From Minisyncoccota bacterium (GTDB lineage Bacteria; Patescibacteriota; Minisyncoccia; Minisyncoccales; UBA5738), in assembly GCA_025453415.1 (NCBI GenBank), contig JALOQL010000006.1:1-21521 (forward strand): a stretch of DNA of 21,521 nucleotides. The letters are read 5' to 3'. A program made the position numbers and the translations under genes. A model generated the notes under the pieces. It searched no databases. It saw only the letters and a program-made list of their open reading frames with translations, and had not been told where the DNA came from. How positions within the stretch are numbered: the stretch's first letter is position 1; each line of letters opens with the position of its first letter. Of this stretch, positions 1 to 7,535 are shown in pieces.

Positions 1-607
1 TCACGATCAAAAGCGTGCCGCCGCGTTTTTCATGGAAATCGGTCAAGATCTCCATAACATGTTTTCCATTAATCGAATCCAGGTTGCCGGTGGGCTCGTC
101 GGCGATCACCAGCTCCGGATCGTTAACGAACGCCCGCGCGATCGCCACGCGCTGGCGCTCGCCGATCGACAACTCGGCCAGTTGATGATCAATCCGGTGC
201 CCTAATCCCACGCTGGTAAGCAGTTCTTTGGCGCGTTTTATGCGCTTTTGCTCGGACACGCCCTGAAAAACCATCGGTAATTCAACGTTTTCCCAAGCCT
301 TAAGCTGGTTTATCAAATGAAATTCCTGGAAAACAAACCCAATTGTCCGGCCTCGCAACTGTGACAGCTCGCTTTCAGAATATTTGATCACGTCGCGGCC
401 TTTGAGCAGCAGCCGGCCTTTGGTAGGAATATCCAAAAGCCCGATCATGTTGAGCAGCGTCGATTTACCCGATCCGGACGGTCCCATGATCGTCACGAAA
501 TCACCGGGCATAATTTCGAGATTCACGCCTTTCAGCGATTGCACCTCGGTCTTGCCCAACTGATAGATTTTCCAGACATCCTCAAGTTTAATGATCGGCT
601 CCGTCAT
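1..607 (-). CDS. ABC transporter ATP-binding protein, MacB/LolD type (partial, C-terminus outside window)
   Basis: ATPase subunit that would power a MacB- or YknY-type export or efflux complex at the cytoplasmic membrane. About 202 residues are visible. Walker A is GPSGSGKST at residues 42-50, followed by a Q-loop (FQEF), the signature LSIGERQR, Walker B LVIADEP and the D-loop TGNLD. The signature has Ile where most family members have Gly (LSGGQ). The H-loop and the rest lie beyond the window edge. The start ATG at 607-605 overlaps the TGA stop of the upstream ChaN-like gene (ATGA), which suggests translational coupling. A HlyD/MacA adaptor lies upstream on the same strand at 5284-6906, so the two probably belong to one transporter. 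An FtsX-like permease would be expected next, outside the window. Family assignment is firm; the substrate is unknown. Confidence 0.93.
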   Translation of the reverse strand, partial: MTEPIIKLEDVWKIYQLGKTEVQSLKGVNLEIMPGDFVTIMGPSGSGKSTLLNMIGLLDIPTKGRLLLKGRDVIKYSESELSQLRGRTIGFVFQEFHLINQLKAWENVELPMVFQGVSEQKRIKRAKELLTSVGLGHRIDHQLAELSIGERQRVAIARAFVNDPELVIADEPTGNLDSINGKHVMEILTDFHEKRGGTLLIV

Positions 608-1932
608 ATTTTAATGTAACCGTCGAATTGTAACGTAAACTCGTTGGTCCGTGCCTTTTTTTTATCGATCATCCCGGGCGCCAAATCAAACCCTACGCTC
701 CTTATTTTTTCCGATTCCAACCTGGAAAAAAACGGTGAATTAACGATTTTCCGGTCGGACGACTCCAGACGGGCAAAGAATTTGTCTTTTGAGTAATCCC
801 TATCGCAAATGATTCCCACGCTTTTCAGGCGCGATTCCCCCAAAAGGAAGTCCTGCAGTGTTTTTTCATTCGGATCTCCGTGCTTCACATGGTCAAATCC
901 CAAGAAAGCCAAGACTTTCCGACTCTCTCCCGCCGCCAACCCCACAAACTTTTCATTCATCGACTGATCCCTTTGTTCGTAAACTTCGTCCGCGTGCCGT
1001 TTTGCTTCATCGATACTGTCCTTGGTAACCCAGCCGCCTGTCCGGTTTGAATCAAAACATTTCACCGCCAATCCAACCTGGCGAGCTTTTTCAACCGGAT
1101 AAAGCATATTGATCGCTTTCCTGGATGCGGTAGTATCCGACATTTCTCCTACTAATTCCTCAAAACCCTTCCTGCCAGCGCGCCGATTTTCAACTTCGAC
1201 TATCCTAGGAATTTTTTTGTAATCGGCGGGATCATCGTCCTCAAAGAATTTACCGGTCGCAAAATAGCGATCAATATATTTTTGATTGCTTTCCGGCATC
1301 TCGATCATTATATCGGTAAGGCCAACTTCTTTGGCTTTTTCCAAATATTCCGCAATCGCGCCAATATTTTCAAATATCGCCGGACTATGGCGAAAACCAA
1401 GCAACACGATATCGTTTTCCTGGATTTTACCCGAAAGGTAATCCTGCCACTTATCCGCAGCCTCCCTCACCAAATCGACATTAACCGCCTCTTTATTGAC
1501 CAATTGAGCCGCCCGATCTTCTCCGCTGTCAACAACATTCCAAGCAAAAAGCTGCCGCGAAAAAAATTCCGCGCCCCTTTCAATCGCCTTTTCGGGAATT
1601 TCGTTTTTAAATTTACCCGCTTTTTCCCATATAAGCAGCCTAATTTCTTGCAAGGCGCTTCTTGTCAAAACATTAATTTGAAAATCAAAGTCGGAAGCCA
1701 CTTTCTTGCCTTTCTCGAATAGGTTCGACATGGCTTCGCCGCCAGTTGCTTCCAAAGTTTCAAGATAACCGCTGCCGGCAAGTTTTCCCCGGTCGCCGAT
1801 CGCCCGCACTCGCCGAACCGCGTCTCGAAACAATTCCTTTTCCCCGGCAACATCATTACCGCCTTCCAACCACTCGTCATTCCCCGGCGTTACGCCATCC
1901 TCTGGAAAAAAATCTTCTCTGCCGTTTGCCAT
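604..1932 (-). CDS. ChaN/TIKI/EreA-superfamily-like protein of unknown function
   Basis: 442 residues, no signal peptide or membrane segment. The N-terminal ~165 residues are charged and mostly helical. From about residue 172 the spacing of motifs recalls the ChaN/TraB/erythromycin-esterase superfamily. These are a hydrophobic strand ending in GFRHS (His182), a second strand ending in IEMPES (Glu211), RDQSMNEKF (Arg321 to Phe329) and a late strand FLGFDHVKHG (His348, His351). In that superfamily such His, Glu and Arg residues line a metal or haem or hydrolytic site; here the role is inferred from pattern only. It lies 3 nt after a small coiled-coil gene and overlaps the ABC ATPase gene by 4 nt, so it is embedded in the transporter operon. 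Alternative: an unrelated CPR-specific protein. Coding is certain; fold assignment is moderate. Confidence 0.85.
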   Translation of the reverse strand: MANGREDFFPEDGVTPGNDEWLEGGNDVAGEKELFRDAVRRVRAIGDRGKLAGSGYLETLEATGGEAMSNLFEKGKKVASDFDFQINVLTRSALQEIRLLIWEKAGKFKNEIPEKAIERGAEFFSRQLFAWNVVDSGEDRAAQLVNKEAVNVDLVREAADKWQDYLSGKIQENDIVLLGFRHSPAIFENIGAIAEYLEKAKEVGLTDIMIEMPESNQKYIDRYFATGKFFEDDDPADYKKIPRIVEVENRRAGRKGFEELVGEMSDTTASRKAINMLYPVEKARQVGLAVKCFDSNRTGGWVTKDSIDEAKRHADEVYEQRDQSMNEKFVGLAAGESRKVLAFLGFDHVKHGDPNEKTLQDFLLGESRLKSVGIICDRDYSKDKFFARLESSDRKIVNSPFFSRLESEKIRSVGFDLAPGMIDKKKARTNEFTLQFDGYIKI

Positions 1933-1935
1933 AAT

Positions 1936-2091
1936 TTAATTCAGCTTTTGCTTTATTTTATCCAGGCGCGGCCTTTTTGATTTTTCGTACAAATCTTCTA
2001 GCGCGGCTATCTTTTTATCCGACAAACGGTTAACTTCGCGTTCATAGCGATCAATAACCAGATCTATTCCCTTTTTTGTATCCCCATCCAT
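1936..2091 (-). CDS. Small charged coiled-coil protein (51 aa)
   Basis: The frame runs from ATG at 2091-2089 to TAA at 1938-1936, encoding 51 residues (begins MDGDTKKGID, ends KIKQKLN). It is highly charged and predicted all-helical. It ends 3 nt before the ATG of the ChaN-like gene and begins 47 nt after the metalloprotease-like gene, so it fits snugly in the operon. Its middle resembles the small protein at 13756-13917: both have an Ile-Asp pair, an E-x-x-V segment, a K-x-x-AL-x-x-L core and a basic tail. That protein likewise directly precedes a larger gene. No known family is recognised. The existence of a paralogue in an equivalent position supports it being real. Confidence 0.65.
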   Translation of the reverse strand: MDGDTKKGIDLVIDRYEREVNRLSDKKIAALEDLYEKSKRPRLDKIKQKLN

Positions 2092-2138
2092 ACATTTTCC
2101 AAACCTCTTCAAGCTTGATTATCAGCTCCATGATTCTT

Positions 2139-3551
2139 TTATGACGCACTACTGCTTTGTTTTGTTAGTGGTTGCCGCGCTTGGTAGAAATCAATTTTTT
2201 CCTTGATTATTTTATATTCTTCTTGGTATTTTTCCGCGAATTTATACGGGAACTTCATTATCGCTCCCGCTTTTGCAATGCAACTTGCGGCCGTTTCAAG
2301 ACATTCTGTCTTTCCGAAATTATTGTAATTGTCCAAGTGAACCTTAGCATTATCAATATTTATATGCAGGTCGGCTTCCTCTTCATTGAATTTATCTTCC
2401 CAGAACGTCCTTAAAGCATCATTATTTTTATTTCTTTCGGCAACAAGCTCTTCCATACTGCCTTTAGTTTTTTTGATCACCACCGCTAATTTTTCCGCAA
2501 AATCAACAACTTCGCACTTTGGTTGCCGCAATTCAGAATATAAACCGGGGCTGTATTCATCCAAAATACGACTGATTATTTTTACTCCATCAGGCATCGA
2601 ACGCGCTTCAATCATTTTTTCTTTGAACCCCGAAATCGCCTCGAAAATCAATTCCATTATAAAACCTGAGCACGAACTGAAACTATACGAAAAATTTCCA
2701 TTTACATACGTTAAATATTTCAAAGGCAACGGCATAAAACCCCCATCTTGTCCCTCTATTGACAGAATGTTATTCGAATCAAAATAGTCACAGTGAAACA
2801 TTTCCGCCAAACACGCTTTTTTTGTTTCACCACGTTTTTTTTCATAAAAAGCATATTCCATTAGCCCAGCTATTCCCTCTTCCATCAAGATTCCCAAATC
2901 ATCACCCTCGATAATAACCCCGTTATCGGCAAATCGGCCACGCGCGGAATACTCAACGCGCCCACCATGGGTCAATTCATGCACCAAATTCTTTTCTATT
3001 TCAATCGGTTCGTCAGTGCTTCTCCTGAATACAACAGCCATCCCAAGCCCGCTACCATAAACACCGCCACATTCCTCATTTGAAATTTCCGGCCTTAACT
3101 TCCCTGCCTCCGTATTGCTTTCTTCAATCGAAACCGCTTCAAACGGATAACCCTTTATATTTTCCGTAATTTTTAAAAAATCGGATTTTTCGTTTTCCCT
3201 ATCGACAATTATAAATGGCGCTTCCGGCAAACCCGCTTCACGGACAAAATCCACCGCCCCCTGCCAATCAATACCCTCAAGATTTTTACCCCCGAATTTT
3301 TCAACAAGCTTTTGGCGCATAATCGTTATTATGCGATATGCATATTTTTCGGGTAGATTAAACCTCATTTCCGGATTCGCTTGAACCTCTTTTTGAAGTT
3401 CCTTCTGCCTCTCGCGCCAGAGAGCGATAAACTTTTCATCATCGGATTCGGCCAATTCCCGTTCTAAAACCGCCGAAACCTCGGGTTTTGGATTTTCCGG
3501 CGCACCAACCTCCGGTAAGGCTTCATTTTCAATTGTTTCAAATGATTCCAT
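2139..3551 (-). CDS. HExxH metalloprotease-like protein (gluzincin-like), paralogue of 14026-15090
   Basis: 470 residues, no evident signal peptide. A zincin motif LVHELTHG gives His191, Glu192 and His195. About 30 residues later comes MEEGIAGLMEYAF, in which Glu224 or Glu225 is a plausible third zinc ligand. Together these suggest a zinc-dependent peptidase. The region before the motif (IDWQGAVDFV, FIIVDRE) and after it (PLPLKYL, MIEARS, SPGLYSELR) matches the order of segments in the protein at 14026-15090, which has HEMFH, LEEGFAEFM, LLPVKYAM, MVEARK and CPGLYLELQ. The two are clearly paralogues. The C-terminal ~110 residues (helical, charged) are missing from the shorter copy. It starts 12 nt after the Ala-rich coiled-coil gene, in the same operon. 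Substrate and cellular location are unknown. Confidence 0.87.
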   Translation of the reverse strand: MESFETIENEALPEVGAPENPKPEVSAVLERELAESDDEKFIALWRERQKELQKEVQANPEMRFNLPEKYAYRIITIMRQKLVEKFGGKNLEGIDWQGAVDFVREAGLPEAPFIIVDRENEKSDFLKITENIKGYPFEAVSIEESNTEAGKLRPEISNEECGGVYGSGLGMAVVFRRSTDEPIEIEKNLVHELTHGGRVEYSARGRFADNGVIIEGDDLGILMEEGIAGLMEYAFYEKKRGETKKACLAEMFHCDYFDSNNILSIEGQDGGFMPLPLKYLTYVNGNFSYSFSSCSGFIMELIFEAISGFKEKMIEARSMPDGVKIISRILDEYSPGLYSELRQPKCEVVDFAEKLAVVIKKTKGSMEELVAERNKNNDALRTFWEDKFNEEEADLHINIDNAKVHLDNYNNFGKTECLETAASCIAKAGAIMKFPYKFAEKYQEEYKIIKEKIDFYQARQPLTKQSSSAS

Positions 3552-3563
3552 GGTTTGACCGCC

Positions 3564-4436
3564 TTACGCCGATGCGGCTTCGGCCCCCTGAGCTGATGAC
3601 GGGCCGGCGGCCGGAGATTTGGGGGCGGCGTTATTTTCAGCTGCCCTTTCTGTGGCAGCTCCTTGATCTGCTACCATATTGGTTTGCGTTTCCGCCGCCG
3701 GTTCGCTTTTCATCTGCCGCACCGCCTCTTCGTTGGCTTGTTTGTAAATGACAAGGTTGGTAATTTCAATCCGGGTTATGAATTTTTGCATTTCTTCCCC
3801 TTCAACTCCTTCTTTATATGCTTGGATCATCTGCTTGGCAGTTTCTTGATCCAGCATTCCGAAAACATGGCTTTTAAAAAGCTCCTTATCGGACATTCTG
3901 CCGGTGACCATCATGCTTTCCAATTCCTCGGGCGCCAGCGCGCCGAATTCCTGGAACAATTCGCCGATCTTCTTTTTCAATATCTGTTCGGCAGTTTCGC
4001 GCTGTCTTTCCACGCGTCTTCGATAAACAGTCTCTTGCCGCACCAGCAGGACATGTGTTTCATCCAATTCTTTTCTCCGCGGCATTTCCCGCGCTATCTC
4101 GGTGCGTTTGCCGTCGGCCCCAAGTTTTTCCCCCAATTCTTCGCATCTTTGGTCAGCTTTTTCGTTTTTTTGGGTAAGCCGCGCCAATTCTTCGTCGATC
4201 TTTCTGATTTCTTCTTGTGTTTCGACCAATGATTCCTCCGGCGACAGCTCCTTTTGCGGCTCACTTGCCTCTGCGGTTTCCACTGAAAGACGCTCGGCGC
4301 CATCCGCGCCAAGCTCGGCCTGCGCTTGCGGCATATCAACGGTTGTTTCCGCCGCCGGCTTGGCCGATGGCCCGGCTTCGGCATTCTGCGCCGACGCGGC
4401 CGCAGTCATATTTGGCATTTGTTCAGCTTCTGGCAT
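3564..4436 (-). CDS. Ala/Glu-rich coiled-coil protein of unknown function
   Basis: 290 residues if started at MPEAEQMPNM (ATG 4436-4434). A longer in-frame start at 4547 would overlap the upstream gene by 68 nt and add a segment of different composition, so the shorter start is preferred. The order is an Ala/Pro/Glu-rich low-complexity N-terminus (about 1-65), a long charged heptad-like helical region (about 70-160), a more globular helical part (about 160-240, with FGALAPEELESMM and SHVFGMLDQE), then a low-complexity Ala/Pro tail. No catalytic motif, signal peptide or membrane segment is visible. It sits in the minus-strand operon 43 nt after the preceding gene and 12 nt before the metalloprotease-like gene. 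Function is not recognised. Confidence 0.75.
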   Translation of the reverse strand: MPEAEQMPNMTAAASAQNAEAGPSAKPAAETTVDMPQAQAELGADGAERLSVETAEASEPQKELSPEESLVETQEEIRKIDEELARLTQKNEKADQRCEELGEKLGADGKRTEIAREMPRRKELDETHVLLVRQETVYRRRVERQRETAEQILKKKIGELFQEFGALAPEELESMMVTGRMSDKELFKSHVFGMLDQETAKQMIQAYKEGVEGEEMQKFITRIEITNLVIYKQANEEAVRQMKSEPAAETQTNMVADQGAATERAAENNAAPKSPAAGPSSAQGAEAASA

Positions 4437-4479
4437 AATTTTGTGAGATTTATGATCGGATTCAATTAAATTATCGAAG

Positions 4480-5124
4480 TCAGCCTCTCTTTTTTTCCGC
4501 GGCCGAATCACCAAGCTTAGCGAATGATTTTCCAAGCAATATATCAAGCCCCATTGTCGGCGGCAATTTGTCCATCGCTTCTTCTTTTGTTACCCCTCGC
4601 TTCATCAATTTATTCAGCTCTTCTCTGGATCTGCCGAGGGATTTGGGATCGGGCTTCAAGCCACCCCTTTCTTTTGCGGGTATGGCTTTCAGCAATTCTT
4701 TCAGTCTTTCCATTGTGCCGGCAACACCATGCTCAAACGCAAACTCTATTGCCACCAGCGAGCTTCGAGGATTAACCAAATCTTTTCTTAGCTGCATATC
4801 CTGCATTCTCTTTGACTGCAATTGCCTCTCTTCCCCAGTCATCGTTGGTGGATCCGCTAATAGATAGGGCAACATCTCGGCCAACTCTTGCGGCGTTCCC
4901 TTGATTTTGAGTTCCAAATATTTTTGCTTTGCTTCTTTTGGCATAGCCTTCACCTGCTCTGCCAACTCTCCCTCTAGTCCTGCTTTATCGGATACCGCCA
5001 GATTATCGCCCAACAATTCCCGGAGAATTCTTGAACAAAGCTCCGGATTAAATTCTGCCAATGGCTTGAGTTTATGTCTCGTTTGTTCCGTGTATACGTA
5101 AGATCTTCCATGTTGGTCTGTCAA
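4480..5124 (-). CDS. Hypothetical protein, probably the 3' part of a gene interrupted by an in-frame TAA
   Basis: 214 residues from a TTG at 5124-5122, the first usable start after an in-frame TAA at 5157-5155. Translation upstream of that stop continues in the same frame with protein-like sequence back to an ATG at 5256. The original gene was therefore probably 4480-5256 (about 258 codons). The product is helical and charged, with Lys/Leu-rich segments (EEAMDKLPPTMGLDIL, MERLKELLKAIP) and no recognised domain. No convincing Shine-Dalgarno precedes the TTG. It lies downstream of the HlyD/MacA-type adaptor and upstream of the Ala-rich coiled-coil gene, in the same operon. It could be a pseudogene, a gene restarting at TTG, or intact with a one-base sequence error. 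Confidence 0.7.
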   Translation of the reverse strand: MTDQHGRSYVYTEQTRHKLKPLAEFNPELCSRILRELLGDNLAVSDKAGLEGELAEQVKAMPKEAKQKYLELKIKGTPQELAEMLPYLLADPPTMTGEERQLQSKRMQDMQLRKDLVNPRSSLVAIEFAFEHGVAGTMERLKELLKAIPAKERGGLKPDPKSLGRSREELNKLMKRGVTKEEAMDKLPPTMGLDILLGKSFAKLGDSAAEKKRG

Positions 5125-5154
5125 TAGATATTGCTTGGGTCGCTCGGCTGGATC

Positions 5155-5256
5155 TTATACCTTCACGCCGTGCTCCAATTCGACAAGACTTGGATCGTCA
5201 GTCCGGGGCGGTAGATTTTCATCATTCGGTTGGACTTCGTATGATTCTTTTGCCAT
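5155..5256 (-). CDS. 33-residue frame upstream of the in-frame stop (N-terminal part of the 4480-5256 gene)
   Basis: ATG at 5256-5254, beginning MAKESYEVQPNDENLPP and ending EHGVKV before TAA at 5157-5155. It starts 27 nt after the stop of the adaptor gene. After the TAA the same frame reads DPAERPKQYLLTDQHGRSY, passing into the 214-residue downstream frame without any shift. Either this is the true N-terminus of a gene broken by one substitution, or it is a short leader-type peptide. The continuous frame favours the first reading. Confidence 0.5.
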   Translation of the reverse strand: MAKESYEVQPNDENLPPRTDDPSLVELEHGVKV

Positions 5257-5283
5257 ATTTTTTATCAATAATTATACGACAAT

Positions 5284-6906
5284 TTAAGGTATTATCGCTT
5301 CATCGCCTTCGTTGAGGCCGGAGATTATTTCTACCTGGCCTTTGGCTTTAATCCCGGTCGTTACGGGCACGTCAACCGGTTTTTTGCCGCGCAAAACCTG
5401 CGCATAATATTCTTGCGCTTTTTTTTGGACCGCGGCTTCCGGAACCACCAAAACATTTTCTTTCTTTGCCGCAATGATCGTTACGTCCGCGCTCATATCG
5501 GGCCGCAAACCTTCGGGCATTTCATCGAACGCAATCTTGGTCGTATAGTAAACCACGCCGTTCACGGTCTTGCCGACCGGATCGATGGAAATAACTTTTC
5601 CGGTGTAGGTTTTATCCGGGAACGGCACCGGCACGATCGTCACCGGATTGCCCACTGCCTCCTTGGCCGCGTCTTCCTCGTAAATATCAACTTCAACCCG
5701 GAACGGGTCATCTGGGATAATGACCGCGGCCGGCGACGATGCCAGAGCCGAAACTGTCTCGCCCGCCTTTACATTGACGTGAGCCACCGTTCCGGCCAGC
5801 GGCGCCTTCAGTTGCGCATCGCTGATTTGTATTTCCAGAAGCGAAACCTGCGCCATCGCCTGGGCGACCTGCGCGTTGAGCGCGTCCACATCCTCCCGGC
5901 GCGCCACCGCCGTCACCCGCGAATATTGGTCCTGAGCGGCAGCCAGTGCGCCTTTGGCCGCGTCAACGGCGGCCTGGGCCGTGTTAATGGATGATCCGTT
6001 GGTATTCTTTTGCTGGTCGATGTCGGCACGGTCCGAATTAACCGAGGCGTATGCGGCGATTACGTAATCGCGGTTGGTGTCCAAATTGCTTTTGTCAGTG
6101 GTCGAAATGGTGTCGCGCCAAGTCTTGTTCTCGCAGATCGTGCGGATCTTTTCCATGCCTTGCCGGATGGAATCGAGCTCGGCAAGCGTCACCGAAAGCG
6201 CCTTATCGATATCGGCCGTCCGTCCGCTTTGCGCCGCATCCACGCGGTCCTTGATGTTTGCCACGGAATCCGAAATATATTCGCTGGTCTGCCAAACCGT
6301 GATCGAATCGCTGTCGCGCGGCGTAAAATATGTTCGCTGCAAAAGATTAACGAAATTACCGGCATTATACGCCTTACTGTATGCCGAATTGAGGGAATCA
6401 AGGGCGGTTTTGTAAACAGTATCCAACTTCTGTCCGGCCGAGGTCTGCGCATCGCGAAGCGTCTGGTTGACACTTTCCAGGGCGGTCTGGGCGTTCTGCA
6501 CCGCGGTGCGCGCGATGGCCACTTCCTGCGCCGTGGCGCCATTCATCAATTTTTCCAATTGCGTGCGGCTAAGCACAAGGCTAGCCTGCGCTTGAGCCAG
6601 CTGGACCTCGGCCTGGCGCGTGTCCAATTCGGCCAAAACCCGTCCGGCAGCCACTTCATCGCCTTCGGCGGCATTGACTTTGGCAATGGTCCCGGCATTT
6701 TTGAAATTCAAACTCACGGCGTCACCTTTCTTGACAGTCCCGGTTTCCGAAATTTCCTGGGTGATCGTTTCCCTTATTACCTTGGCAGTCTTGTAGGTTG
6801 CGGTTTTCGGCTTGGCAATATTATACAAAACGGCCCCGGCAACCAAAATGACCGCCGCGATCACGATCGTTTTTTTATTAATTTTCATCGAATTTATATT
6901 TTCCAT
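5284..6906 (-). CDS. HlyD/MacA-type membrane-fusion (periplasmic adaptor) protein
   Basis: 540 residues. An N-terminal membrane anchor lies at about residues 10-28 (KKTIVIAAVILVAGAVLY). It is followed by a beta/lipoyl half (TVKKGDAVSLNFKNAGTI, VNAAEGDEVAAG, LAELDTRQ), a long alpha-helical hairpin rich in Ala/Gln (about 90-350), the second lipoyl half (LKAPLAGTVAHVNVKAGETV) and a beta-barrel plus membrane-proximal part (VDIYEEDA, GLRPDMSADVTI, VLVVPEAAV, IISGLNEGDEAIIP). The helical region is long for the family. Such adaptors work with MacB-type ABC transporters; in cells without an outer membrane they resemble YknX. The likely ATPase partner is at 1-607, five gene positions downstream. The start at 6906 follows a GGAGGTG Shine-Dalgarno with 8 nt spacing. 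A second in-frame ATG lies six codons in. Confidence 0.93.
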   Translation of the reverse strand: MENINSMKINKKTIVIAAVILVAGAVLYNIAKPKTATYKTAKVIRETITQEISETGTVKKGDAVSLNFKNAGTIAKVNAAEGDEVAAGRVLAELDTRQAEVQLAQAQASLVLSRTQLEKLMNGATAQEVAIARTAVQNAQTALESVNQTLRDAQTSAGQKLDTVYKTALDSLNSAYSKAYNAGNFVNLLQRTYFTPRDSDSITVWQTSEYISDSVANIKDRVDAAQSGRTADIDKALSVTLAELDSIRQGMEKIRTICENKTWRDTISTTDKSNLDTNRDYVIAAYASVNSDRADIDQQKNTNGSSINTAQAAVDAAKGALAAAQDQYSRVTAVARREDVDALNAQVAQAMAQVSLLEIQISDAQLKAPLAGTVAHVNVKAGETVSALASSPAAVIIPDDPFRVEVDIYEEDAAKEAVGNPVTIVPVPFPDKTYTGKVISIDPVGKTVNGVVYYTTKIAFDEMPEGLRPDMSADVTIIAAKKENVLVVPEAAVQKKAQEYYAQVLRGKKPVDVPVTTGIKAKGQVEIISGLNEGDEAIIP

Positions 6907-7038
6907 AGGAATTTCACCTCCCGGGGTCTGCGCCCCGGGCGGCGACCGGAGAAGGTATCCTCCGGCCTCCTCATCCCATCGGTTCCCCGGCTTAAGCCTT
7001 GGTCTACCTCGGGATAAAATTGCTTTTGTTACATTTTA
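6907..7038 (-). promoter_or_regulatory. Structured 5' leader (~120 nt) and probable -10 element of the adaptor operon
   Basis: A TAAAAT -10-like element lies at 7038-7033, with no good -35. The transcript would then carry about 120 nt of GC-rich leader. Visible hairpins are CCCGGGG/CCCCGGG (920-926 with 933-939 after 6000, loop of 6) and CCGGAG/CTCCGG (6946-6951 with 6960-6965, loop of 8). The palindrome GGCTTAAGCC lies further upstream. The first hairpin abuts and partly contains the GGAGGTG ribosome site (6915-6921), so folding could control translation. No known riboswitch could be laid out on it. Confidence 0.45.
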
Positions 7039-7073
7039 CCCCATTTAGCGGAATTGATACAGCGGTCCGGACC

Positions 7074-7097
7074 AAAAAACCCGCGTTTTCACGCGGG
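7074..7097 (-). terminator. Rho-independent terminator after the 7116-7520 gene
   Basis: On the minus strand, CCCGCG and CGCGGG form a 6-bp GC stem with a TGAAAA loop, followed directly by six T residues. It lies 19 nt beyond the stop of the 7116-7520 gene and closes the ATPase transcription unit before the adaptor promoter. Confidence 0.85.
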
Positions 7098-7115
7098 CCT
7101 CAACAACGGTTCGGA

Positions 7116-7520
7116 TTACTTGTCGCGTTCATCGATGATACGGTCATGGATCTCGTCGGCGATGTCGGGATAATCCTTCTTAATATACCTTTCGGCGATA
7201 TGCATAATGTGCCCCACCTTGTCTTCGGCGAAATTGGCCGCCAAAGCCGCCTTCAAAAATGAATCGACGATTTTTTTCTTCCGCGCCTCGATATCGTCGT
7301 CGAGCTGTGTCTGTTGGCCGGAATTTGCCGCGGCTTGCTTGCTGGCGGAAACCTTGGCGCGCAGCTCGGCCAGTTCATCGATAAGATTTTCCTCCTGCTT
7401 CGATTCCGCCTCGGCTTCTTTTTCGATCTTTTCGTATTTATCGCTCGAAATTTCGGTTTTCTGGCTTTGCTCAACGATCGGTTCCGGAGTTTCAGGTAAT
7501 GTTGGTTTGGTATCTGCCAT
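7116..7520 (-). CDS. Small acidic coiled-coil protein, partner gene of the VirD4/TraG-like ATPase
   Basis: 134 residues. The N-terminal ~45 are Pro/Glu/Thr-rich and disordered-looking. The centre is a charged coiled coil (IDELAELRAKVSASKQAA). The C-terminal ~60 residues form a compact helical segment (IVDSFLKAALAANFAEDKV, HIMHIAERYIKKDYPDIADE). No signal peptide or membrane segment is visible. It starts 15 nt after the stop of the conjugation-type ATPase gene and is followed by a strong terminator, so it is the last gene of that operon and probably works with the ATPase. No known family is recognised. Confidence 0.82.
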   Translation of the reverse strand: MADTKPTLPETPEPIVEQSQKTEISSDKYEKIEKEAEAESKQEENLIDELAELRAKVSASKQAAANSGQQTQLDDDIEARKKKIVDSFLKAALAANFAEDKVGHIMHIAERYIKKDYPDIADEIHDRIIDERDK

Positions 7521-7535
7521 AATATTTTTTATTAA

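Noticed and set aside
604..604. TGA recoded as Gly as in Gracilibacteria/Absconditabacteria
   Set aside because: Several genes end in TGA at sensible family lengths or with ATGA overlaps, so TGA is a normal stop here.
1282..1722. 146-residue plus-strand frame opposite the ChaN-like gene
   Set aside because: It is a shadow of the well supported minus-strand coding frame, with an unlikely amino-acid make-up.
6907..7038. Known riboswitch (c-di-AMP, c-di-GMP, Mn, guanidine types considered)
   Set aside because: Only short strings match; none of the full conserved cores could be laid out on either strand.
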